The notes: a model not told the origin generated them from the letters alone. DNA of 64,000 bases from Epiperipatus broadwayi (GCA_028023455.1 JAQFVV010000063.1:3097081-3161080); one strand, 5' to 3'. Positions 10,432 through 21,993 are shown, counted from the first letter of the stretch. A program made the numbers and translations.

Positions 10432-11026
10432 TATTTGAAAACCAGGCACTCTTCACAAACCTGGGAGCTTAATTGTAAGTATAGAGGATTTGAACTCAGA
10501 TTGTAAGTATAGAGGATTTGAACTCAGATTTTCAAGCACCCTTCAACTATCCACACTATCTCATACAACTGATACATATGAACACACACATGTAGAAAAG
10601 ATTAATAATCACCAATATACGTATTTCATGCTAAACCAGTACTTGTCAGTTGGTCCAGATTATCATTTCCCACACATATATATAATCAATGCTCAGTTTA
10701 TATTAAGATAGCATGGGATTTGAGTTTTCATCATCAGATTTTCAATGATATGGATGGCTGAAAAGTTGGAGGTTGCAGTGAATTGAAGCCTGTCCATTAA
10801 AGTGTGAAGATTTGCTATCTTAATATAAACTGAGCATTGATTATATATATATATATATATGTGTGTGGGAGATGATAATCTGGGCCAACTGATGAGTGCT
10901 GGTTTAGCATGAAATATGTATATTGGTGATTATTAATCTTTTCTACATGTGTGTGGTCATGTGTACCAGTTGTATGAGATAGTGTGGATAGTTGAAGGGT
11001 TCTTGAAAATCTGAGTTCAAATCCTC
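10432..11026. mobile_element. Family B palindromic retroelement with hammerhead and tRNA-like ends, copy 1
   Basis: A ~595-bp inverted repeat. The outer arms read 'GGATTTGAACTCAGATTTTC ... CACACTATCTCATACAAC' on the left and the complement on the right. The inner arms hold the hammerhead module, then 'CTCAGTTTATATTAAGATAGC', and a ~90-bp loop sits in the middle. The outer word GAGTTCAAATCC is a B box. The left arm carries an extra ~40 bp (AAAACCAGGCACTCTTCACA...) with no partner on the right. It is flanked by a perfect 17-bp target duplication. A second copy with the same arms and loop lies at 27931-28534, so the palindrome moves as one unit. A 28-bp tandem duplication occurs at 10472-10527. 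There is no coding capacity, so movement must depend on enzymes supplied in trans. Confidence 0.75.
10874..10934 (+). ncRNA. Type I hammerhead ribozyme, apparently intact (B1 right arm)
   Basis: Core CTGATGA lies at 10889-10895. Stem II is GTGCTG/TAGCAT around loop GTT (10896-10910). GAAA is at 10911-10914. Stem III is AU/AU (10914-10915 with 10920-10921) around loop AUGU. The cleavage-site base H17 is A10922. Inner stem I is CCAA 10885-10888 with UUGG 10923-10926. Outer stem I is AUAAUC 10875-10880 with GAUUAU 10928-10933. The internal loop is UGGG opposite U, where natural type I hammerheads place their loop-loop contact. All conserved core bases are present. Self-cleavage is inferred, not shown. 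The left arm's minus-strand copy (about 10606-10670) has CTGACAA, a lost G8, and should be dead. Confidence 0.75.
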
Positions 11027-11320
11027 TATAATCTCATTATAAACAAGTGTTAAAAAAGCTAAAATAATTTATACTGTGCTAAGCATGCTTTTGGCAGAAT
11101 GCTACCAGAATCATAGAGTTGTCTTATTTTGCAGTTAAAAAGTTGTATCCTTAAATAATGAAGTGCATTTATTTAAGGATGCAACTTTTTAACTGAAAAT
11201 AAGAGTGCTTTGATTCTATCAGTGTTCTTCTGCTGAAAGCATCCTTTACACAATATAACTTTCAAATATAAATTATTTTGCCTTTTCTTAACACTTATCT
11301 ATAATGAGATTATAAGTAGT
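11027..11320. repeat. Foldback element G (arms ~130 bp)
   Basis: The left arm (ATAATCTCATTATAAACAAG ... GTTAAAAAGTTGTATCCTTA) is complemented by the right arm ending ATAATGAGATTATAAG near 11316; the centre is near 11160. The palindromic element 10432-11026 sits in its left terminus, and a SINE sits just beyond its right terminus. It is therefore older than both. No second clean copy was found in the window. Confidence 0.5.
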
Positions 11321-11429
11321 CAAGCATTGTTAGCCGAGAGGTCAGCACAGCTGCCTTGCAAGCAAGCAGTTTTTGCAGATGGTTGTTGCAGGTTCATCTC
11401 CCTGCCGATGCTATAACATATGGAAAAAA
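11321..11429 (+). mobile_element. tRNA-derived SINE (family E), copy 2
   Basis: CAAGCATTGTTAGCCGAGAG gives the A box, followed by GGTCAGCACAGCTGCCTTGC, a second CAAGCAG segment, GCAGGTTCATCTCCC (B-box region) and CGATGCTATAACATATGG with a poly-A tail. AATGAGATTATAA occurs at 11303-11315 and again at 11430-11442, a 13-bp target duplication, with five bases between the left copy and the first recognisable SINE base. Confidence 0.75.
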
Positions 11430-11439
11430 AATGAGATTA

Positions 11440-11605
11440 TAAATATTGAAATGCTATGCTATTTACTAACCTGTTTGTTATTACAGATATTTGAATTTAT
11501 TTGAAAAGTTTAGATAAAGTTTAGACTTTTTCTAAAGACATTTAATAATTAATTCTAGAAGATAGAAGTAGTCCAAAGTACAATTACAAATAAATTACCA
11601 TTATC
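11440..11605 (+). repeat. Family C 3' portion
   Basis: ACTAACCTGTTTG ... TTTTTCTAAAGACATTTAAT ... AGAAGTAGTCCAAAGTA matches the distal part of the family C arm at 10255-10372. It lacks the tRNA-like head. Confidence 0.45.
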
Positions 11606-14600
11606 ACGTTTTATACAAAGGTGGATTTAGAATTTAGACAAAGAAAGGTCTATGGCCAATTGATAATCCTCAGTAGTCATTAATAAAAGGTTTATCATTA
11701 TTTTGCACTTTTTAAAATTCCAAATAGATTTAGAGTCTAGGCAACATCATTATTAGTGAAAATGTGATATTTTTGTTATCTTTGTATTACAATATATTAT
11801 AAGCAGATTCAAGTCCCAAACAATTGATTACATTTCATTATCATCTTAAAAAATTGACAATATTTCTTACTCCTTTAACACCACTTATTCTGGTCAGATT
11901 TAGGACCTAATCAGAATAATATTATAGGCAGAAGTTCATGAATGTTTGCTAGTCTTTTTAAACTTATGATGCACACTTTAAAAAGCTTGAACTTTAAAAT
12001 TGCATAATAAAATAATAAATCATCTCCTACCCTTAAAATGTCCTTTTTATAAATAAATTGATAGCAACATTCATTACAGATATATGGGATAAATATATAA
12101 ATTTCTAATGTAAACACTATGAGCAAATATTTTTTTCAAATGCTGTAATGCCATTTGGCCAATATCTTTACTAACTTGCTCCTCACATATAAACGGTTAA
12201 ATCTGATTTATCCATTCTTATATAAATGGCATATCTGATAAGCAATATTATTTTGGTTAAACTTCACATCAAACCCAGATGTTAAGAGTCTTTTTCAATA
12301 TGATTAAGCATTAAACTTCACAAGGAAAAGTTAATTTCCAGATATTTTTAACCTTTGTGAATTAATAACCTAATATTGATAAATACCATTTTTCAAACTA
12401 TAACTATACATTGAAAGTAATACTATTTTCAAATGCGTTACTATTTATTGATTATATATTAAAGTCTCTTTCGAAGATCAAATGCCCTTATGAAAGCAAT
12501 CCAATACTGCATTTGAACAAAGTCACACTACTTGATGTCCATTGATACTAATGTGGCAAAGTTTGTACACATCTTAAACTGATTAATCTAGCAACTCATT
12601 TAAAAACTAGATTACAAACTTTAATAATGCCTAACAGAGTAAAATGATAACATATTGAAATCCACAATAATAAAATGAATAATGTGCATTTAACCTCATG
12701 TTCATTAGTTATGGATTTGAGAATGGAAAGTAACTAATAAATTACATAAATAATAAGGATCAGAAAAGTAAAGAAAATGCATGAAAACACTTTTAAAGAT
12801 AATAAGCTATCCTGAGTGAATCACACAGAAATTTAATGTATAAATAAATAATAATGTTAATATAATACGTTGGTTTAGTTTTTTTTAGCAATATTAATAA
12901 TGTTAATATTAAGTTCAAATCAAATTAAATCTGGAAGTTTTTAAAGAATATGAAAAATTGCTTATTGGTGCAGATTTTTTTGAGTTATAATCTCATAGTC
13001 AATTTAGCTATTTAATGAATATTGATCAGTAAATGGGTATTTATATATTATTAGCTGGTAATACAATACTGTATGATTCCAAATATAAAGAAATTCTTTC
13101 AATTATCAATTGGATTGAAAAATTTAGGTTCAACTATGAAACGTCTCCATACTCTAGCCTTAGCAAGGCTATTATAATAAATACATTTCTACTTATCTTG
13201 ACTTCAATTCAGAAGATCTGTGTTAAACATGTGAACATTACACAAACACAAATTAATATTATTATTTTAACATATTTCAAGTTTCAAAAATAACTACAAC
13301 TAAAACTTTGTCTTAACTCCATTTAAAGAATAAAACATTCTTCATTTGCCAATCCAAAGTAATGATTTGAAAAATTTAATCCATTCTCAAAAAAAAAAAA
13401 AAACCCTCAATTTTTCATGTTAAATAAATTCATAAGAAAAATTTATATTTTTCCAAAAATATAATTTTTTAAATAATAAGATTATGCTATTCGAGTTAAA
13501 ACTTTTTAATTTAATTCTTTTAAGTAAAAATAAAGACATTTAACTTTGTGAATGACAACAGATCTAGATGAAATTTTGTATGTCCAAAATTATAATGTTT
13601 CTAAAGTTCTTATTCGAGACCATGAAAAAGTAATTATGGATAAAAATTATATTTTCACTGTGGTGAGAATATTATCCAAGTAAATATTGCAACAAATAAT
13701 CTATGATTTGTTTAATATTTTAACCATCAAAAACATTTACAATGAAAAACTTAATTTAATACTTTTCAATATAAACTTTGTTTTTCAATTATAAACTCGG
13801 AAGAAGTTTTCTTATCATAATGATAAATATCATAGCTATACAATAAATTTAACAGAATTTATTATGATCTTAAAATTTTGAATATATCAAATAACTTGTA
13901 ACTCCTTGGCTTCATCTGATGTTGATCAATTTTTATGTCTACAGAAGGGAAAAATATATTGTGACATGTAACCAGAATGTGAAGCTTACTTTTGTCCCTT
14001 TTGTATTAAAAGATTATATATATATAAAAGATGGTTGTCTTGACAACAGATTGAAATTGTTGATTGTTATTGATATTGGGAATGTCTAATGTCTGGTTTT
14101 AAATGATATATATATATATTATAACGGTATAGGATGCAGAAGTAAAATAAATAGAAAAATAAGTAATTCTACCAAAACCAAAAGATAACAGAATTAAAAC
14201 CCGAGATGCATTTGATTGGTTTATCCTCACGCAATTTAATAAATCATCTTGCAAAAGCATTTATGATGATCACTATTCCTACTAGGGGTTCTTAAGTATA
14301 TTTTCATATGTCTAAATGACATATACTTTATCCTCCAAATATACATTTCAAAAAAATTAAATGATTGAACCATCTTTCTTTGAATAATGTGATAATGATG
14401 GTTTGCATTTATTATTGATGATACCACATGAGCAGTACCTATAACTTAGATTATAAGGCTGTGACCACTATGTAACCAACCTATCTTATTTAAATTGTTA
14501 GTTTCTGTAATGCTAGCTTTATATATATATATATATATATGGTAATAATTAATTATTTATATGCTAGCTTGAAATTCAATATCTGATTACTATATACTTT

Positions 14601-15618
14601 GCATAACATACTATAGTATTCAAAATTAAACATTGTAAGAATGTTAACAAAATGAATGATTTAATCAAATTGAACATAGCCATTTCTTTTAACTGGAATT
14701 AAAAAAGATACATTATAAAACTGAGACTAATCATAATCTAGTCATTGCCAAATCTAGAGCATAATATAAAAACAACCTATATTTCAACTGTATGCACATA
14801 TACAAGTGCTAAAATAATTACAGTAATAAGATATCAAAAAATCTGGGATAATTATATCAGTGCTGATCATAATAAATGCTTTTGATCATAATATACCATG
14901 AGTGTTCTGGTCACCACTAATTATTGAAAGCATGAAATAAAGTGAAGGATATAGATTTTAAAGGTGAGCTTTATCTTTGTGCATTCCAACTAAGCCTACA
15001 GAGAGCAGATTAATATCCACCCACATGTACTCACAAATATATTTCAAATAACATTATGCTCAAACTAGCTTAGGTTCACAAGAACCATAGAGACTATAAG
15101 ATAAGTATAGAACTATATCCTACTTAACATTGAATCTTTATGTGAGGATTCACCATAGGGCTTATCACCATGTTTTTACTATTTTGATTTACAATTGATT
15201 ATTCACTATGATTGTAAAATATACATATATAAATTTTTAAAAACACCATTTTGAAAAGACAATTATTTTGTAAGATTGATGATGTCATAAAATAGTGATG
15301 TCTCATAAAATAAATATGGTGACATAGGTGCTAGAAATACAAAATACAGAATCTCATTATACACAGCACCATATACAATATTACAGCACACAGTATTTTG
15401 ATTACAAAATTAAAATATGATTATTCTACTATATTTACTTAATCCAATATACAATCAATACCTTATTTAATGACATATGCAAAACAAAGTTTAAGTACTG
15501 CAAAAGTAAAAAATATACCTCATCCATACAGTAAATGATCAAAAATATATTTTGATAATGTATTGCGACCAAATGTATTCATATTATATTTTAAAATATG
15601 TACATTAGCTTAAATATT
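11606..15618. other. AT-rich intergenic, nothing recognised
   Basis: About 4 kb without a supported gene or multi-copy repeat. (TA)n tracts occur near 14108 and 14521-14540. The ORFs present (for example 13033-13293 plus strand) are rich in I/N/K/F and show no motif. Confidence 0.4.
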
Positions 15619-15636
15619 GTGTATTCACTTACTTTT

Positions 15637-15736
15637 TTTAAGTGTCATAGCATCGGCCAGGATGCGAACCCACAATCCGGGCAACTGCCTGCAAGTGCAA
15701 GGCAGTTGCACTGACCTCTTGACCACCAATGCAAGA
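15637..15736 (-). mobile_element. tRNA-derived SINE (family E), copy 3, with 18-bp target duplication
   Basis: Reading the minus strand: ATTGGTGGTCAAGAGGTCAG (A box), GTGCAACTGCCTTGCAC, GGGTTCGCATCC (B box), GGCCGATGCTATGACACTT and poly-A (poly-T on the plus strand at 15632-15639). TGTGTATTCACTTACTTT occurs exactly at 15619-15636 and 15737-15754. The 18-bp duplication and A tail show LINE-dependent insertion, one of the youngest-looking insertions in the window. Confidence 0.85.
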
Positions 15737-15754
15737 TGTGTATTCACTTACTTT

Positions 15755-16960
15755 ATGAACAAATTCTTATTAATGGTATTTTACTTGCAGCATAATTATA
15801 AAAGTTAGTTGCTATAATTGCAAATTATTTTAGAAAAAAAATGTTTTTGTGCATTATGCAATTAATAATCTTCTTAATTAAAGTTACCAAATATATCAGT
15901 ATGCGTTTAATTTTAAATTATAATATGATTTGTTTCAGATATATACAGACAAAAATGGACATTATGACTAATGTAAAAAAATACTGTGCTGAAAAAAAAT
16001 ACAAATTTCATTCAGCATAAAACTAAAAATAAATTTTGATTATGTACTATACTATTAATAATTAATTTTAAATTGTGTATTATATGCATATTAAATAAAA
16101 TATTCAGTCAAGCAATTTTAAATTAAAACTTTTTTTGTTGTAAACATATTAATTTAAAAAGGATTTCATGCATTTAATAATAAATTTTGTATGATGATAA
16201 TAAATTTTGTATGATGAAAATGCAATACAAATAAATTGAAAAAAGTTTCATGCTTTTAATTTTTATTTAAATGTCCAATATTTCTGTCATTACAACATAC
16301 TGTATTCTAAAAATTGCCAGGTCATTTCAAAAAAATGGCTACTACATGTAATAAAATGGGCTATCTCATGTCATAAAAAAAACTCGCAGCATAAAGTGCT
16401 GTTTCCTAGATTTACATAGTATATAGTATGAAAAAGTATTAAATATTGATTATAATATGTAAACACACTATGCATTAGGTATATATATATATTTCATATG
16501 TCAACATTTAAATTTTTTTTCAGTGTTAACTGTGTGATTAGGTTTTTATAATAAAATTTTATAATTTCATCTAACATTACACTCTTCATAAATAACATTG
16601 CTTTTTAAATAATTTCATATAGATAATATAAGAATATGGAGTGTTTTTTTACTGCAATGATTAACAATTTTGTGGGAAAACACAAAAAAATATCGACTGC
16701 AAGCTTTCTCTTCCTTTCCCAGTTTATTTTTCTGTATGTTTACACAATGAAATCACTTTTTTTTCCTATTGATGTTGAATTTTTTTTTAAAAAAACTTAC
16801 TCCTTTATATGTTTTTAATTGAAATCATATCAATAACTGATACTACAGAACTCCACTATAAATCAAAGAATCATCACAACTTTCAAGATGTACTAACTTC
16901 AACAACTAATGCAGCATTTTGCCAACACTTGGGATAAAAATACCAATAAAAAATTAATGA
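15755..16960. other. AT-rich intergenic
   Basis: No gene found. A two-unit tandem repeat of about 21 bp (ATAATAAATTTTGTATGATG) lies at 16178-16217. Confidence 0.4.
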
Positions 16961-16961
16961 T

Positions 16962-17235
16962 GACAACAGTGAAGAACTTTTGAAATCATATATGGAATAT
17001 TAACCAATGAGCTATTAATGCTACTGGATGAAGAAAAGAAGATCAGCAAACATACAGAAAAGAATCTGGACATAAAAGAATTAAAGCAACTGATTTTATG
17101 CCATAAGATGGCCAGCATTTTTGAAATACTTGTCACTGACTTAGAATGCTTCAACAAATCTAAAAATGCCCCAAGTCAATGAATGAGACCTTATAATATA
17201 CAAAAAGAAAATCAAAGAAACAAGTTAGCCATTCA
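16962..17235 (+). pseudogene. Possible Tigger/pogo-type transposase C-terminal relic
   Basis: A 59-codon open stretch begins at about 16981 after frame corrections: TNELLMLLDEEKK ... then KELKQLILCHKMASIFEIL. The upstream frame gives NSEELLKSYMEY. The order 'EELL..H.E.LTNE.L..L...R ... T.K.L...F..I...L..F' is how the C-terminal tail of Tigger/CENP-B-like transposases reads, and a KYF-like end follows. There are stops between the pieces, and no DDE core was found upstream. The identification is from memory of the family and is tentative; it may be another decayed coding sequence. Confidence 0.33.
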
Positions 17236-17584
17236 TTCTAAATATTTTTTTCTAGCCATTGATACTTTGTGTACCTCCTCCAAAGAAATGACAGTCAAGT
17301 CATTAGAATGAGTGGCTGATGATGCAGAAAAGAGCTATGTAAAATATTATACCAATAAACATGTGACTTGTTTTTTCCATAAAGCTAGAATAAGCTTATC
17401 AACACCATGAATCTTTAATTTAATGTCAAGACATTTTACTCATAGAGTTTGCCTTGGCAACTAATTGAAGATTTCTTATGTTGACAAGCTTCTGCTACTG
17501 TCATATAATTAACAACTGTAAGGATGCCAATCATAATATAACATTGGAAAATCAAGTTAACATTCCTAAGTATAAAAAATAGAG
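17236..17584. other. Unassigned, mildly coding-like
   Basis: Slightly less AT-rich and continuous in composition with the relic before it. I recognise no protein in it. Confidence 0.3.
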
Positions 17585-17715
17585 GGATTTAAACTTAGGA
17601 TTTTCAGTCTATATTCACCCTTCATTCCATCTCAAATAACCAATATACACACATGTAAAAAAGATGAATAATCCCCAATATATGTAGTTCCTAAGTTCAA
17701 ATCCCCCTATTTACT
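17585..17715. repeat. Family B deletion derivative
   Basis: GGATTTAAACTTAGGATTTT ... CACCCTTCATTCCATCTC ... ACACATGTAAAAAAGATGAA ... CCCAATATATG ... AGTTCAAATCCCC. These are the outer arms of the family B palindrome joined with the inner arms and loop deleted. The hammerhead core is lost. Confidence 0.5.
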
Positions 17716-19095
17716 AAACATTCAGTATACCGAATGAGTAGGTTAATTACAATCATAAATATAAAATTTTTACTTTCAACCCAAAAAATATACATCTAAA
17801 ATGATTTAACAGAAAATTTCACATTTGTCTAACAAATACCACATATTGATGAACTAGTGTTTTTTTGTTTAAATACCTACACATAGTATTAATTTGTCAT
17901 TTGCTTATTTAAACTGCACATAGAGGATTCATTTGTACATGTCTTACATTTTTTAAAAAAAATGTCCTTTTCATTGTCTTAAATGTTAGATATAAATGTA
18001 GCGATGTTCTGCTTATAAAAATCTGTACAATCTATTACAATATCTCCATGTGTGTGTTTTAAAATTTGTTAATAAATTTATGTTATCACGAAATTTGTTT
18101 TCACTACATCATTTAAATTTTAGCCAATCAAACGTCAGAGGAGTATAATTTGAGCTGAGTAATTAAGAAAGACGGAAGTAAGGGCATTAAATGATAACAG
18201 GTAATTAGAATGCTGTTGCAGGTATAGGAGAAGATAAATATTATTTTAAATGCAGAATTAAAAAATAAAAACAAGTTAAAAAAAGTATTAACATTTGTAA
18301 AAACACATTTTTGTAATAAATAATAGATTCATTATTGAAAACTAATATCGAAGATATACAAAATCAAAAAACAAAGAAAATCTTAAATTATTATCATATG
18401 GTGATTAATATATACATATAGCAAAAAAGAGACGTCAAAATTTTAATGATTTGTAAAAAAAAAAAAAAACGGTGATTATAAGGAATATCAAATGTTAACG
18501 CATTAACATAATTGGCAATTATTAACAAAAATTAAATGGTAAATATATATACATCGAATAACTTAGTTTCATAAAAATATTATGTAGCAATAATCTACTT
18601 ATGAAATATTAAAACTAATGATAAATGTAGTAATTAAACAATAATAAAATTTTAAAAAGTATATTAAAACAGAGGATCTTAGTAACCAAATAAAAAATAC
18701 AATAAACTATAGCAAAGAAGTTTTCAATAAAAGAGAAAATCAACATAAATTCGAAAGGAATAAACAAATCAATTCAACTTTAACTAAAATAAAAAATATA
18801 TATCCAAAAGTTAAATCTCTACTTTACTGCTCATCAAATTCACTGTTTGAAGAAAAAAAACTTGTAATAGGATAATTTAAGATGCATTATTTGAAATCTA
18901 AACCAAAATTAAAAACTTTATAATTACTAAATTGTACATACGTGTCTGATAAAAATATTTAAAAAAACTACCAAATGATTCGTTGCTTGAAATCATGAGG
19001 CATTTGAGTACTGGCAGTTACAGTTTTGATCATAGATTCAGGAATCTCTCAGTTCACCATATTAACACAACACTGAATCATGCCAAGTTAATATA
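17716..19095. other. AT-rich intergenic with a promoter-like patch
   Basis: At 18116-18195 lie AGCCAATCA (CCAAT box), AAACGTCA and CGGAAGT (ETS). These are words common in animal promoters, but no exon is visible on either side. The rest is A/T-rich without features. Confidence 0.3.
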
Positions 19096-19484
19096 TATTA
19101 CAGTGACAAACTCTCTATACAATAATGCCATTCAATGCAAGTCATAGTAATCAATGGATGTAAGAAGATTTAGGCATAAAATGTCTATCTAGTGCTTACT
19201 CATCCAATATCCCCAGACAGGTTTCTAGTTTGTGGTTTTCATCAGCGATGAGCCTTGGCTCTGAAAACACTGCATCTCTCAAATCTAAGGCTCATCACTG
19301 ATGAAAGCCACAGCTAGAAACTAGTCTGGGGATATTGGATGAGTAGGCAGAAAATAGGGATTTTACACACAAATCTTTGTGCATCCATTGATTACTATGA
19401 CTTGCACCAATGGTACTACTGTATGGAGAGTTTATCACTGATTTAACAGCTTGTGTATGCATAAAAAATGGTGATCATGTGATG
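19090..19484. mobile_element. Family A foldback element, copy 1
   Basis: Arms of ~170 bp run outward from about 19268: 'GGGGATATTGGATGAGTAGG', the 'GGGATTTTA...' segment, 'CATCCATTGATTACTATG', 'GCACCA..GGTACTACTGTATG' and 'GAGAGTTTATCACTG', with complements on the left beginning CAGTGACAAACTCTCTATAC. The right end continues ATAAAAAATGGTGATCATGT, the family's outer end. Each arm carries a hammerhead-like module next to the centre. There is no coding capacity. Confidence 0.65.
19210..19262 (-). ncRNA. Hammerhead-like module in family A, left arm
   Basis: The minus strand reads GGCTCATCG, then CTGATGA, then AAACCACAAACTA, GAAACCTGTC and TGGGGATA. The core bases and GAAA are intact and GUC precedes the 3' strand of stem I. 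Stem II has lost its G-C pairs and stem I has one mismatch, so activity is doubtful. The right-arm copy (19280-19330, plus strand) reads CTGATGA-AAGCCACAGCTA-GAAAC-TA-GTC-TGGGGA. Confidence 0.45.
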
Positions 19485-19629
19485 TTAATATAAATTACTG
19501 TCAATTTTTTTTTAAAAAAAAGACTTCCATTTTACTAAGTATTGTTTTTTATTATTAATAACAAATGAATTAACTGGAAAAAAACAAACAAACAAAACTT
19601 ATATTTCATGAATACTAAAAACAAAGACT

Positions 19630-19731
19630 GAGTAAAAGATTTGAACCTGTGCAGTAGCATCCTAAGGTCAGTAAATTGTATGTATTCCCAGAGCCCTGAG
19701 GGCTAGTTGAGCTCTGCACTGAGCTACCTTA
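19630..19731 (-). other. tRNA-like SINE head
   Basis: The minus strand reads GGTAGCTCAGTGCAGAGC (A box, complement of about 19713-19730) and GGTTCAAATC (B box, complement of 19638-19647). The A-B distance (~75 nt) is longer than in a real tRNA. It could be a second tRNA-derived SINE family; no other clear copy was found. Confidence 0.4.
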
Positions 19732-20475
19732 TTTTAATCAACAACCCAATATACATCTTATGCATTAATAAAATAGACTGAGAGACTGACATTTGATGCA
19801 AGTTTTCATACATAAAGCTAAAGCTTAATTTTGAAATGAAGTGCTCTCTAAATTTGCAATAAACATTGTATATATAGTTTTTCTTGTATTAAAAGTTAAA
19901 GATTTTATTTATTTACATTTTTATTTACTGGGGCCTCACTCCATGTCTGTGCCTGGGGCCTCAAAATCCAAAAGGCCGCATTGAACCTGTGCAAAAATCT
20001 CCCAGCCAGCCGAATACTATAATTATTGCTATCAAATTTATTAATTATTTTAATAGATAAACATTGTGTTATTTAAAATCAATTTTTATCTTTTAAACAG
20101 TTGAATTTAATAAGCACTATTTAAATTTTTTTTATTTATAAATAAATAATTTAAATAAAATGATTATAGATAATACATTATGAAATACATTTCTGAAGGC
20201 ACTATTTATTCTTATAGAACTGCAAAAGTAAATTATTTATAACGAATACTACGTTTATTCACTATTATTCATTTTTAATATTGATTATTTGTACACAGAC
20301 ATCAAATCATTTATTTTATTGTTTTTTACTAAACTTTATATAAGAAAGGCTGACACATTTTTAAAATGAATGTATATATATGTTAAAGATATTAAATTTT
20401 TCGATATACCTTCAGAATTATATTAGCAATTTTTATTAGTCGTTCTTTAAACTAGAGATTATCTATTAATAAATC
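19732..20475. other. AT-rich intergenic
   Basis: No gene found. A patch with repeated GGGGCCTCA at about 19930-19965 stands out for GC content but is unassigned. Confidence 0.35.
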
Positions 20476-20747
20476 ATATTTCTGTAGTGTAATTTTCATT
20501 ACCTCACTCTCACGTAAGATGGAACTCGTTTCTACCCATTTTTAACACATTAATAAAAATAAGTGTTAAGAGATTGTAGTCTGGACTAATTGGTGAGTGC
20601 TGGTTCAGCATGAAATATGCATCTTGGGGATCATAGATCTTTTTCACGTCTTTGGTCATATGTTTATGATTACATCCCTCGCAGGGTGTTAAAAGTGGAT
20701 AGAAACCTTGTGTGAGAGTGGTGTAGTGAAAATGACTACAGAAATAT
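20476..20747. mobile_element. Family F inverted-repeat element with decayed hammerhead module, copy 1
   Basis: The ends ATATTTCTGTAG (20476-20487) and CTACAGAAATAT (20736-20747) are perfect complements. Pairing continues through 'CTCACTCTCAC...' and 'GTTTCTACCCATTTTTAACA'. The asymmetric middle (about 20570-20650) is the hammerhead module shared with family B: GGACTAA-TTGGTGA-GTGCTGGTTCAGCAT-GAAATATGCATC-TTGG. Here C3 and A6 of the core are changed, so it should be dead, while stem II (six pairs), GAAA, the AU/AU stem III and the AUC site remain. Confidence 0.6.
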
Positions 20748-21796
20748 TACCCTCAGAATTAATTTCTGATTTATATAAATATATACCAAGTATACAATAT
20801 TAGATTTTGTTTTGTTTTTCTTTTTTATCTATTACTATTTGCAGTATTTAAAACCATTGGTACATCATATTTACATAACTTAGTTTTTTGAATTTGTTTT
20901 TTTTTTTTTACAAAAAGTAAAATTATTTTTTTATTATTATTGCAAAATAAAAGATAAAATAGTTTTCAAAACCACATAGTGTCTTATAGAAAAAAAGAAA
21001 AGGGGAAGGCAATAATCATCAACCTTGCTAACAGTCAGAGAAAATGATTTTGATCCGTTTTTAATATTTGTTTTACGCTTTAATTAAAAAGTCCAGACAT
21101 CACTTTGCTGACCAACATAGAATAGTTGTCTGATATATTATAGGCTAACTATCTAAAAGAAAAGTCATAAACCTAACTAAAACCAAAAACTATTATATTA
21201 AGTTTTATCCTGGGTTTGAAACTAGGTTGTAGATGCAGAAAGCAAAGGAGTTACCACAAAACTACTTTCTTTTTTAAACTTAATTATTTTTAATATTATT
21301 GTCTTTACATAGAAACCAAAAAACTACTTTTTACTTTCATCATTTTTTTTATTGATTCTTAATTGAGCATGTAAACTCACACACATTTAATAGTGTTTTC
21401 ATTTGTTGATATCTATGATTATGGAAAATTTTCTAATTTTATGTAAAAAGTATTAGATTATTTTTAAAACGAAATATCCTACTTAAAAATAACTGACAAG
21501 TTAAAAAACAAAACAAAAAGCAATTCCACTGCAAATGTAAACTTTCTACTGTGACTGGAGCAGTGTTCTTTGGTAATGTGGGTGCTTATATAGAGAGAGA
21601 TATTCTTGATTTTTATGCTCTGCGACATTTACTGGAATAGCAGTTAGTTAATATCTTAAATTGATTTTTAAAAATGTAATTAATTTAGATTAATAGATAC
21701 GATTTAAAAATAAAAAAATATTGGCAGAAAAGAAAAAAAAATTGTAGGTAAATATTAGAGTGATTAAAATATAAATTTAAGAACTCTCGAGCAAAA
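20748..21796. other. AT-rich intergenic, nothing recognised
   Basis: No supported feature. Confidence 0.4.
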
Positions 21797-21993
21797 TAGG
21801 GACTGGTTCCTATTCGCTTTTAACACCTTGTGGAACAATGTAATCATAAATATATGACTAAAGACATGTGAAAAAAATGCTTTTTAGGTCATATGCTTAT
21901 TATTACACCTCTCCACAAGGTATTAAAAGCGGATAGAAACCAGTCTTTACTTCGCATGAGAGTGGTGTAATGAAAATTACAGTACAGAAATGT
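21797..21993. mobile_element. Family F foldback element, copy 2
   Basis: 'GACTGGTTCCTATTCGCTTT ... AACACCTTGTGG ... ATATATGAC' is complemented by 'GTCATATGCTTATTATTACA ... CCACAAGGTATTAAAAGCGG ... AACCAGTC'; the centre is near 21870. The right end (GAGAGTGGTGTAATGAAAAT) matches the end of copy 1. The hammerhead module is absent. Confidence 0.6.

Noticed and set aside
12146-12231. ATGCCATTT/AAATGGCAT inverted words as a small MITE
   Set aside because: Complementarity is limited to about nine bases and no second copy or target duplication was found.
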